Assembly (NCBI GenBank): GCA_003241215.1
Contig: QFOL01000003.1
Location: 1 to 57,145 of the forward strand
Length of the DNA: 57,145 nucleotides
Direction: 5' to 3'
DNA from: Agrobacterium fabrum
Lineage (GTDB): Bacteria; Pseudomonadota; Alphaproteobacteria; Rhizobiales; Rhizobiaceae
Positions 37,339 to 45,277 of the stretch are shown one piece after another. Under the pieces are notes generated by a model, which made no database searches, was not told the DNA's origin, and saw only the letters and a program-made list of their open reading frames with translations. The first letter of the stretch is position 1, and each line of letters opens with the position of its first letter. A program made the translations under genes and the position numbers.

Positions 37339-38271
37339 ATGGCGGCAACGGCAATAACGACGGCATCCACAAAAGAACAGGAGGTATCGGCGACCACGAG
37401 CCAACGACGGGGTTTCACCAATGGTGCGGGCTTCTGGTTGCTGGTTTTGCCTGCATTGCTGTTCTTCATCGTGTTTTTCGTCGTCCCGACGGCGTCACTG
37501 TTCGGCCTTGCCTTCAACAAATCCGTGGCGGGCGTCATTACACTTTCCAGCGACATTACCTTCGATAATTTCGTTCGTATTTTCACCCGTTCCATTTATT
37601 ACGAGTCGATCCTGCGTTCGGCCGGCATTTCGGCGGCGGTGGCGCTCGTTTGCCTCGTGTTCGGTTATCCGCTGGCCTATGTCATTGCCAAGACGGTCAA
37701 TCCCGGCCGCAATACGCTGCTGATGATCCTCGTCTTGTCGTCGATGCAGCTCGACATGGTCATCCGGCTTTACGGTTTGATGGTGCTGCTGGGCGACAAC
37801 GGCCTCATCAACGGCGTGCTCTTACGCCTCAGCGTCATTTCTGAGCCGCTGCCGCTGATGTATAATATCTTCGGCGTCATTGTCGGGCTGGTGCAGATCA
37901 CCTTGCCTTTCATGATCCTCTCGCTGATCGGCATCATCAAATCCATTCACCCCTCGCTGGAAGAAGCAGCCAGGTCCCTCGGCGCCTCCCGCACCAAAGC
38001 GTTCTTCTCCGTCGTGCTTCCCCTGTCGATGCCCGGTATTCTGGCGGGTACCCTCCTCGTCTTCGCGCTCGCCATTTCATCCTATGTCGTGCCGGCGCTG
38101 ATGGGCGGCTGGAAGGTCATGGTCATGCCGATCCATATCTATCAGCAGGTCGCGGAAACCGGGCGCTGGCAGTTCGGCGCGTCGATCGCGGTCGTGCTCT
38201 TCGTCACCAGTCTGATGGCGATCGCCGTTTACCACCGCGCCGCCATGCGCACCACGGGAGGACGCAGCTGA
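37339..38271 (+). CDS. ABC permease, spermidine/putrescine (PotB) type
   Basis: 310 residues. A polar 30-residue N-terminus precedes GFWLLVLPALLFFIVFFVVPTASLFGLAF. The EAA loop SLEEAARSLGASRTKAFFSVVLPLSMPGI is intact, and six membrane helices are predicted. It lies 24 bases after the racemase gene and shares one base with the next permease (TGATG). Confidence 0.94.
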   Translation: MAATAITTASTKEQEVSATTSQRRGFTNGAGFWLLVLPALLFFIVFFVVPTASLFGLAFNKSVAGVITLSSDITFDNFVRIFTRSIYYESILRSAGISAAVALVCLVFGYPLAYVIAKTVNPGRNTLLMILVLSSMQLDMVIRLYGLMVLLGDNGLINGVLLRLSVISEPLPLMYNIFGVIVGLVQITLPFMILSLIGIIKSIHPSLEEAARSLGASRTKAFFSVVLPLSMPGILAGTLLVFALAISSYVVPALMGGWKVMVMPIHIYQQVAETGRWQFGASIAVVLFVTSLMAIAVYHRAAMRTTGGRS

Positions 38272-39074
38272 TGCGCGAAGAGACTTCCATTCCGCTCGTC
38301 TTCAAACTCCTCTCGGCATTGACGCTCACCGTCCTTTTGACACCGGTCGTCATCGTCATCCTGTCCGGTCTCAATTCCGGCGACTATCTCACCTTCCCGC
38401 CGCAGGGCTTCTCGTTACGCTGGGTCTACGCCTTTCTGACCTCGCCAACCTTCCTTTCCGCCTATGGCGTCTCCTTTCTGGTGGCGGGCATATCGACCGC
38501 GATTTCCACCGTACTCGGCACCATGGCGGCGCTGTTCCTGACACGTTCGACCAGCATCGTCGTTGGGCCGTTGCGCGCCTTTTTCATGATGCCAATCGTG
38601 CTGCCCGGCGTCGTGCTCGGCCTCGCACTTTATGTTTTCTATGTCACAAGCGGCGTCGGACTTGCCCGCAGCATGGCCGGGCTGGTGATCGGCCACGTCA
38701 TAGTCACCTGCCCCTTCGTCATCGCCACGGTTACGGCGGCACTGGTGGGTTTCGACCGCAGCCTGGAAGAGGCTGCCCGCTCGCTTGGCGCCTCGCCCTT
38801 CACCGCATTCCGGCTGGTGACGCTGAAGATCATTTCTCCCGCCATCTCGGCGGGCACGATCTTCGCATTCATCATTTCATTCGGGCAGTTCGAGGTGACG
38901 CTGTTTCTCTCCACGCCGAACCTGCAGACGCTGCCGATGGCGATGTATGTGGCGCTGCGCTACGCCTTCGAACCGACTGCGGCAGCCGCAGGCATCTTCG
39001 CCATCATTCTCGTCGTCGTTTCGATGGTGGCAACGTCCAAGCTCGTCAATCTGAAACGCATTTTCGGCGGCTGA
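38271..39074 (+). CDS. ABC permease, spermidine/putrescine (PotC) type
   Basis: 267 residues with six membrane helices and the EAA loop SLEEAARSLGASPFTAFRLVTLKIISPAI. It overlaps the first permease by one base, so translation is coupled. The pair belongs to the PotBC group that carries polyamines, opines and other cationic or cyclic nitrogen compounds. Confidence 0.94.
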   Translation: MREETSIPLVFKLLSALTLTVLLTPVVIVILSGLNSGDYLTFPPQGFSLRWVYAFLTSPTFLSAYGVSFLVAGISTAISTVLGTMAALFLTRSTSIVVGPLRAFFMMPIVLPGVVLGLALYVFYVTSGVGLARSMAGLVIGHVIVTCPFVIATVTAALVGFDRSLEEAARSLGASPFTAFRLVTLKIISPAISAGTIFAFIISFGQFEVTLFLSTPNLQTLPMAMYVALRYAFEPTAAAAGIFAIILVVVSMVATSKLVNLKRIFGG

Positions 39075-39129
39075 AACCGCCGGGGATATGACCGTATCCA
39101 TAAGTTCGAACAACAAGGGGAACATGGAC

Positions 39130-40233
39130 ATGACCGTAAAGACATTCGATCCCAACCGCCGCAAGCTTCTGAAGCTCGGTGCGGCGGCGGCAACCCTGCC
39201 GCTCTTCAACATCAACCACGCCTTCTCCCAGGATGTGACCTATGATGGCTCCGTCTTCGACGCCGGCGGTGCGGTGCTGCGCATCGGCGAATGGGGCGGC
39301 CCGTGGGGTGAACTGGTACACAAGTATCTGCTGACCGACTTCGCAAAAGATTTCAATTGCAAGATCGAGTACGATTCCACCTGGCCGTGGTTTCCGAAAT
39401 TCGTCGCCAATGGCCCGAAAAAGCCACCGCTCGACATCACCAACTGGAACCTGCCGGAAATGTTCAAGACGGCGGGCGCCGGTGATTTCTTCCATACCAT
39501 CGATGAAATCCTGCCCAATGTTCCGAATGGCAAGAATCTCTGGCCTTTCGCCACCTCGAACGGCGTCGGCGTCACCTGGGCTTTCAACCAGTATGTGCAC
39601 GCTTACCGCACCGACCTCGTCAACCCGCCGCCGTCGAGCTTCAAGGATATGTGGAAGCCGGAATTTGCGGGCAAACGCGGCACCTACATCACCTCCAACA
39701 CGTTGCAGATGGACTTTTTCCTGGTCGCCTGCTCGCTGTTCGGCAAGGATCAGTACGATCTGGAGGCCGGTTACGCGGCGATGAAGGAATTGATGCCCGC
39801 GAAGATCTCCGACTTCACCGGCAACATGCAGACACTGATGGATCGCGGCGAAGTCGTGATGGCGGTGCAGAGCGATGCCGAACCGATGCAGGCGCGCGAC
39901 AAGGGCGCTCCGTTCGCCGTCATGTACTGGAAGGAACTTCAGCCGATCCTCACCCAGACCTACACCGTCAGCCGCTATTCGGAGCCGACCCAGAAGAAGC
40001 TCGCCTATGCGCTGCTGAACCGGGCGCTGGAGCCCTCCTTCATGACCAACATGGGCAAGGAATTCTACCTGCGCCCCACCGTCTCCAATGCCGTCCTGCC
40101 GGACAATCTCGTCAAGGCAGGTATCGTCAACAGCGCTGACGCCACCAAGAGTTTCTGGCTGCCGGACTGGAAGGCCTATCTCGAAAACGAGGATGAAATC
40201 GTCGAAACCGTGAACGAGATTTTCGCGGGCTGA
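39130..40233 (+). CDS. Tat-exported solute-binding protein of the PotD type
   Basis: 367 residues from ATG 39130, placed 9 bases after AAGGGG; ATG 39124 is also possible. The N-terminus has a twin-arginine signal (NRRKLLKLGAAAATLPLF) with a cut near INHAFSQ, so the protein is exported folded. The mature protein contains LRIGEWGGPWGELVHKYLL, VGVTWAFNQYVHAYRTDLV and DRGEVVMAVQSDAEPMQA, as in family 1/PotD binding proteins. It lies between the permeases and the ATPase. The ligand is inferred from context as a hydantoin-like or amino-acid-derived compound. Confidence 0.92.
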   Translation: MTVKTFDPNRRKLLKLGAAAATLPLFNINHAFSQDVTYDGSVFDAGGAVLRIGEWGGPWGELVHKYLLTDFAKDFNCKIEYDSTWPWFPKFVANGPKKPPLDITNWNLPEMFKTAGAGDFFHTIDEILPNVPNGKNLWPFATSNGVGVTWAFNQYVHAYRTDLVNPPPSSFKDMWKPEFAGKRGTYITSNTLQMDFFLVACSLFGKDQYDLEAGYAAMKELMPAKISDFTGNMQTLMDRGEVVMAVQSDAEPMQARDKGAPFAVMYWKELQPILTQTYTVSRYSEPTQKKLAYALLNRALEPSFMTNMGKEFYLRPTVSNAVLPDNLVKAGIVNSADATKSFWLPDWKAYLENEDEIVETVNEIFAG

Positions 40234-40298
40234 TACCGAAACAGGCGGGCGGCCGGAAAGGCCGTCCGTCAGGGCGACATGAAGGATAATCGGATACG

Positions 40299-41357
40299 AT
40301 GTCGGATATTCAACTCAAAAATCTCGTCAAGTCCTATGGCGAAAACGTCGCGGTCGCCGGTATCGATCTGCATATCGAACAGGGCGAATTCTTTTCGCTG
40401 CTGGGACCGTCCGGCTGCGGCAAGTCCACCACGCTGCGCATGATTGCCGGCTTCATCCGGCCAAGCTCGGGCCATATATTGATCGGCTCGGACGATGTGA
40501 CGTTCCTTCCTCCGGAAAAGCGCGATATCGGCATCGTCTTCCAGAATTATGCGATCTTCCCGCATATGAATGTCGCAGAAAACATCGCCTTCGGGCTGAA
40601 ACTCCGGAAAAAATCGCCTGCCGAGATCGACAGGGCGGTCGGTTCGGCGCTGCGGCAGGTTGGCCTCGTCGGTTATGAAAACCGCTATCAGCGCCAGTTA
40701 TCGGGCGGTGAGCAACAACGCGTCGCACTTGCCCGCGTGCTGGTCACGCAGCCGCGCATCCTGCTTCTGGATGAGCCGCTGTCGGCCCTCGACAAGGCGC
40801 TGCGGGAAGAAATGAAATACTGGATCAAGGAGTTGCAAAAAACGCTCGGCATCACGACCGTCTACGTCACCCACGATCAGGACGAGGCGCTGACCATGTC
40901 GGACCGGATAGGCGTGATGCAGAAGGCGCGCGTCGAGCAGGTCGGCACGCCGCAGGAAATCTACGAGCGACCGAAAACCCTGTTCGTCACGACGTTCATC
41001 GGCCAGTCCAACGTCATCGACGCCACGGTAAAGGGCCGCGACGGCGATCGTCTGGCGGTCGGCTTCGGCGAAAGCACGGCACTGACGCGTCTGCCTGCGG
41101 AGGACCTCACCACCGGTTCGCCGGTCAAGCTGGTGGTTCGCCCGGAAAACGTCATCATCGGTGACCCCGGCACCGGCCTTCCGGCCACCGTCGTCTCGGA
41201 AACCTATCAGGGCGCGCTGGTGCGCTACCGCCTTTCGGTAAGCGGCCAGGAAATCGTCGCAGAGCGGCAGAACCAGTCCCATGTCGCCAGGCTCTCACCG
41301 GGTCAGGCGATCAGCGTGAGCTGGGACCCGGAAAGATCGGAGGTGCTGGTGGCCTGA
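40299..41357 (+). CDS. ABC transporter ATPase, PotA type
   Basis: 352 residues. Walker A GPSGCGKSTTLRMI, Q-loop FQNYAIFPHMNV, signature LSGGEQQRVALARV, Walker B LLLDEPLSALDKALREEM and H-loop THDQDEALTM are present, followed by a TOBE domain (VRPENVIIGDPGTGLPATVVSETYQGALVRYRL). GAAGGA lies upstream of the start. It completes the PotABCD-like importer. Confidence 0.95.
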   Translation: MSDIQLKNLVKSYGENVAVAGIDLHIEQGEFFSLLGPSGCGKSTTLRMIAGFIRPSSGHILIGSDDVTFLPPEKRDIGIVFQNYAIFPHMNVAENIAFGLKLRKKSPAEIDRAVGSALRQVGLVGYENRYQRQLSGGEQQRVALARVLVTQPRILLLDEPLSALDKALREEMKYWIKELQKTLGITTVYVTHDQDEALTMSDRIGVMQKARVEQVGTPQEIYERPKTLFVTTFIGQSNVIDATVKGRDGDRLAVGFGESTALTRLPAEDLTTGSPVKLVVRPENVIIGDPGTGLPATVVSETYQGALVRYRLSVSGQEIVAERQNQSHVARLSPGQAISVSWDPERSEVLVA

Positions 41358-41456
41358 CGGCCCGGCGCTTCGAAACCAGAAACCGAACGAAACGAAGACG
41401 TGCGCGGAGAAGCCTCCGTGGCGACGGGTTTCCTTTGCCAGTGACAGGAGAAAGAC

Positions 41457-42998
41457 ATGCGTATAGGCATTGACGTTGGCGGCACGAATACGGACGCCGC
41501 CCTTATGGACGGCGCGGCGGTACTTGGCGCCTGCAAAAGCCCGACGACCGCCGATGTTGGTTCGGGCATCGTAGCCGTGCTCAAGAAGCTGCTTGGCATG
41601 ACCGGCGTTTCAGTGTCGCAAATCCAGGCGGTGATGATCGGCACCACTCATTTCACCAACGCGGTGGTAGAGCGCAAACGGCTCCTGGAAGTGGCGGCCA
41701 TCCGTCTTGGCCTGCCCGCTACCAAGGGTTTGCCGCCGCTTACCGATTGGCCGAAAGATCTTGCCGATACGCTTGGTCGCCACACCTTCATGCTGCGCGG
41801 CGGCCACGAATTCGATGGCCGCACCATCGCGCCGCTCGATGAAGCGGGCCTGCTCGAGGTTGCCCGCACGGTGCGCGAACGCGGACTGAAGACGGCCGCC
41901 ATTACATCGGTCTTTTCACCGGTCACGCCCGAAATGGAATTGCGCGCGGTGGAAATCCTCAAGAACGAGGTTCCGGACATTTCCGTTTCCCTCAGCCACG
42001 AAATCGGCCGCGTCGGGTTTCTGGAGCGTGAGAATGCCTCGATCATGAATGCTTCGCTGGCGGAACTGTCCAGAAAGGTCGTTTCGTCCTTCCGCCAAGC
42101 ATTGAAGGAACTGGACATCAAGGCACCCTTTTTCATCAGCCAGAACGACGGGACCCTGATGTCGCCCGATTATGTCGAGCGATATCCCGTGCTGACCTTC
42201 GCCTCCGGCCCCACCAATTCCATGCGCGGCGCGGCGATGCTGGCGGGCGTCAAGGAAGCGATGGTGGTCGATATTGGCGGCACCACCTCGGATGTCGGCA
42301 TGCTGGTGCATGGTTTCCCGCGCGAATCCGCCGTCGCTGTCGATATCGGCGGCGTGCGCACCAATTTCCGCATGCCTGACGTACTGGCCATCGGGCTTGG
42401 CGGCGGTTCGCTGGTGCGCGACGATGGCGAGCGCATCGGTCCGGATTCCGTGGGCTATGAAATCACCACCAAGGCCTTGGTCTTTGGCGGCGACACGCTG
42501 ACGACAACGGATATCGTGGTGGCAGCAGGGCTGGAAGATATAGGCGACCGTTCCCGCGTCGCGCATATCCCCGCAAAGACCATCGAAGCCGCGCTCGACA
42601 CCATGCACCGCATGGTCGATGAGGCGGTGGATCGCATGAAGACCAGCGCCGAGCCTTTGCCCGTCATCCTCGTCGGCGGCGGCTCCATCCTTGTCTCGCG
42701 CGATCTGCCCTCCGCCTCGAAGGTCCTGCGGCCGGAAAACGCTTCCGTCGCCAATGCCATCGGTGCGGCCATCGCGCAGGTCGGCGGCGAAGTGGACCGT
42801 ATCTTCTCACTGGAAGGCACTTCGCGCGATGCAGTTCTGGCCGATGCGAAAGCGGAAGCATCCGACCGCGCCGTCAAGGCGGGCGCCAATCCAGCATCGG
42901 TCAAGATCATGGATATCGAGGAGGTGCCCCTCGCCTATCTGCCTGGAAGCGCCACCCGCATCCGGGTCAAGGCAGTCGGCGATCTGGTGATTGGTTGA
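41457..42998 (+). CDS. Hydantoinase/oxoprolinase A-family protein (HyuA-like)
   Basis: 513 residues with CAGGAG 7 bases upstream. The actin-like ATP-binding signatures are clear: IGIDVGGTNTDAALMDG at the N-terminus and EAMVVDIGGTTSDVGMLVHGFPRE near residue 270, with LGLPATKGLPPLTDWPKDLADTLG between them. This is the HyuA half of ATP-dependent hydantoinases and 5-oxoprolinases. There is no HyuB partner; two DUF917 proteins follow instead. It probably hydrolyses or phosphorylates a hydantoin-type ring in the cytoplasm. Confidence 0.92.
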   Translation: MRIGIDVGGTNTDAALMDGAAVLGACKSPTTADVGSGIVAVLKKLLGMTGVSVSQIQAVMIGTTHFTNAVVERKRLLEVAAIRLGLPATKGLPPLTDWPKDLADTLGRHTFMLRGGHEFDGRTIAPLDEAGLLEVARTVRERGLKTAAITSVFSPVTPEMELRAVEILKNEVPDISVSLSHEIGRVGFLERENASIMNASLAELSRKVVSSFRQALKELDIKAPFFISQNDGTLMSPDYVERYPVLTFASGPTNSMRGAAMLAGVKEAMVVDIGGTTSDVGMLVHGFPRESAVAVDIGGVRTNFRMPDVLAIGLGGGSLVRDDGERIGPDSVGYEITTKALVFGGDTLTTTDIVVAAGLEDIGDRSRVAHIPAKTIEAALDTMHRMVDEAVDRMKTSAEPLPVILVGGGSILVSRDLPSASKVLRPENASVANAIGAAIAQVGGEVDRIFSLEGTSRDAVLADAKAEASDRAVKAGANPASVKIMDIEEVPLAYLPGSATRIRVKAVGDLVIG

Positions 42999-43008
42999 GG
43001 ACACCGCG

Positions 43009-44097
43009 ATGAAACTCACACGTGAACATTTGGCTGATCTTGCCGTCGGGGCCGCGTTTCTCGGTACGGGCGGGGGCGGCGACCCCTATGTCGGGCGCAT
43101 GATGGTGCAGCAATGCCTGGATGAAGGCTGCGAGGTCGAACTAATCGACCCCAGGGATCTTTCCGATGATTGCCTTGTCATACCCACCGCGATGATGGGC
43201 GCGCCGACCGTTCTGGTGGAAAAAATCCCCTCCGGCGACGAGGCGGTCGCTTCTCTGCGGCGGCTGGAAAAGCGCCTCGGCAAAAAGGCGTCCTACACCA
43301 TGCCGATCGAGATCGGCGGCATCAACTCCACCATCCCGCTTGTTGTCGGCGCGCGGCTTGGGCTGCCCATCGTCGATGCGGACGGCATGGGCCGTGCTTT
43401 CCCTTTCCTCGAAATGGAAACCTTCGGCGTTTACGGCATCTCCGGATCTCCGATGGCGGTCAGCAACGAATGGGGCGACTGCGCCCTGATCGAAGCGGTC
43501 GACAACCGCCAGATGGAATGGCTGTCACGTGCGGTTGCGATCCGCATGGGCGGCTGCGCCTACATCGCCGAATATGCGATGAGCGGCGCGGAGGTGAAGC
43601 GCACCGCCATTCCCAACACGCTGACGCTCGCGATCCGCATCGGTGAAGTGCTGCGCAAGGCGCATGACGAGCATCGCAATCCCATAGAAGCCCTGCTCGG
43701 TTTCCTGCCGTCCACGCTCTATCGATACGGCCGCATCATCTTCAAGGGCAAGATCACCGATGTGTTGCGCGAGACCAAGGCCGGTTTCACCATCGGCCGG
43801 GCGCGCATAGACGGCATTGCGCCATTCTCCTCGCAGATGGAGATCGAGATCCAGAACGAGAACCTGATTGCAAGGCAGGACGGCAAGGTGCGGGCCATCG
43901 TGCCGGACCTGATATCGATCATGAACACCGAAACCGCCGAACCGATCACCAGCGAAAACCTGCGTTATGGCCAGCGTGTCACGGTCGTCGCGGTTTCCGT
44001 TCCGGAGATCATGCGAACGCCCGAGGCGCTCGACGTTTTCGGGCCTGCCTGCTTTGGCCTGAAGGAACCCTTTACCTCCATTGAGGAGATTGACTGA
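43009..44097 (+). CDS. DUF917 protein (S-methyl-thiohydantoin desulfurase-like), copy 1
   Basis: 362 residues from ATG 43009, with TTGAGG 9 bases upstream. The DUF917 hallmarks are LAVGAAFLGTGGGGDPYVGRMM, MMGAPTVLVEKIPSGDE, IGGINSTIPLVVGARLGLPIVDADGMGRAFPFLEMETFGVYGI and a C-terminal VVAVSVPEIMRTPEALDVFGPACFG. The family has been renamed after S-methyl-thiohydantoin desulfurase, so a sulfur-containing hydantoin is a possible substrate here. It starts 10 bases after the HyuA-like gene and is followed one base later by a close paralogue. Confidence 0.9.
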   Translation: MKLTREHLADLAVGAAFLGTGGGGDPYVGRMMVQQCLDEGCEVELIDPRDLSDDCLVIPTAMMGAPTVLVEKIPSGDEAVASLRRLEKRLGKKASYTMPIEIGGINSTIPLVVGARLGLPIVDADGMGRAFPFLEMETFGVYGISGSPMAVSNEWGDCALIEAVDNRQMEWLSRAVAIRMGGCAYIAEYAMSGAEVKRTAIPNTLTLAIRIGEVLRKAHDEHRNPIEALLGFLPSTLYRYGRIIFKGKITDVLRETKAGFTIGRARIDGIAPFSSQMEIEIQNENLIARQDGKVRAIVPDLISIMNTETAEPITSENLRYGQRVTVVAVSVPEIMRTPEALDVFGPACFGLKEPFTSIEEID

Positions 44098-44098
44098 C

Positions 44099-45187
44099 AT
44101 GGCGATCATCACCGATCAGGACATAGACGATCTGGCCGTGGGGGCCGCAGTGCTCGGCACCGGCGGCGGTGGCGATCCCTATATCGGCAAGCTTCTGGCC
44201 AAGGCGGCAATCGAAAAATACGGCCCCGTCGACCTATTGGCGCTCGAAGACGTAGCGGATGGTGCTGCCGTCGTCGCCTGTGGCGCCATGGGGGCGCCAA
44301 CCATTCTCATCGAGAAGATCCCCTCCGGTGACGAAGGCGATATGGCGCTGGAAACCTATGAAGATCATACCGGCATCAACGTCGATGCGATCATTCCTTT
44401 CGAGGCGGGCGGCATCAACTCCATGGTGCCGATCATCCTTGCCGCCAAAAAACGCGTCCCGGTCATAGATGCCGACGGCATGGGCCGCGCCTTTCCGCAA
44501 CTCGAAATGGAAACCTTCAACGTCTACGGCGTGCCCGCAAGCCCCGTCGCCGTGGCGGACGAACGTGGCAACCGCGTGCTGATCGAGACCGACGACGCGG
44601 CCAAGGCCGAATGGCTGGCGCGCGGCGTAACGATCCGCATGGGCGGACAGGCCTATATCGTCAATTACGGCATGGACGGCCGGACGGCGAAGAGGGTTTC
44701 CGTTCCCGCCACCATGTCGCTCGCTATCGGCATAGGCCGCACGCTGCGGGAGGCGGCGGCAGAGCACCGCAATCCTGTCGAAGCGCTGATTTCGTTTTTC
44801 TCCGGTACACATTACGGCCATGCGGAAATCATCACATCCGGCAAGGTTTCCGATGTTGCACGCAAGGAGCAAAACGGCTGGTCCGTGGGGATTGCCACCA
44901 TCGAGCCCTTCGATCCATCGAAACCGAAAGTCAAAATCCGTATCCAGAACGAAAATCTTGTGGCGGAGGAAGAGTCCGGCCCCGTTCTTGCCATCGTGCC
45001 CGACCTCATCACAATTTTGGATATCGACACGGCCGAAGCGATCACCACCGAGAGATTGCGTTACGGACAGCGGGTGAACGTGCTGGCCGTGCGTGTGCCG
45101 CCGATCATGCGCACGCCAGAGGCCCTGGCCGTCTTCGGCCCCGGCGCATTCGGCCTGACACAGCCCTACCAGCCACTCGGCTCTTGA
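44099..45187 (+). CDS. DUF917 protein (S-methyl-thiohydantoin desulfurase-like), copy 2
   Basis: 362 residues, the same length as the gene before it and similar throughout (LAVGAAVLGTGGGGDPYIGKLL, MGAPTILIEKIPSGDEGD, AGGINSMVPIILAAKKRVPVIDADGMGRAFPQLEMETFNVYG, IMRTPEALAVFGPGAFG). The pair arose by tandem duplication and may form a hetero-oligomer or act on different ring intermediates. Its ATG lies one base after the previous stop, with GAGGAG inside the end of that gene. Confidence 0.9.
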   Translation: MAIITDQDIDDLAVGAAVLGTGGGGDPYIGKLLAKAAIEKYGPVDLLALEDVADGAAVVACGAMGAPTILIEKIPSGDEGDMALETYEDHTGINVDAIIPFEAGGINSMVPIILAAKKRVPVIDADGMGRAFPQLEMETFNVYGVPASPVAVADERGNRVLIETDDAAKAEWLARGVTIRMGGQAYIVNYGMDGRTAKRVSVPATMSLAIGIGRTLREAAAEHRNPVEALISFFSGTHYGHAEIITSGKVSDVARKEQNGWSVGIATIEPFDPSKPKVKIRIQNENLVAEEESGPVLAIVPDLITILDIDTAEAITTERLRYGQRVNVLAVRVPPIMRTPEALAVFGPGAFGLTQPYQPLGS

Positions 45188-45277
45188 CGAATGGCTGACA
45201 TCGGGCACTGATAATATCCCGCCCTTTTCGAACGACCTTCCGGCAAGGGCGGGTCGTTCACTGGCGAAAGAGAACCG

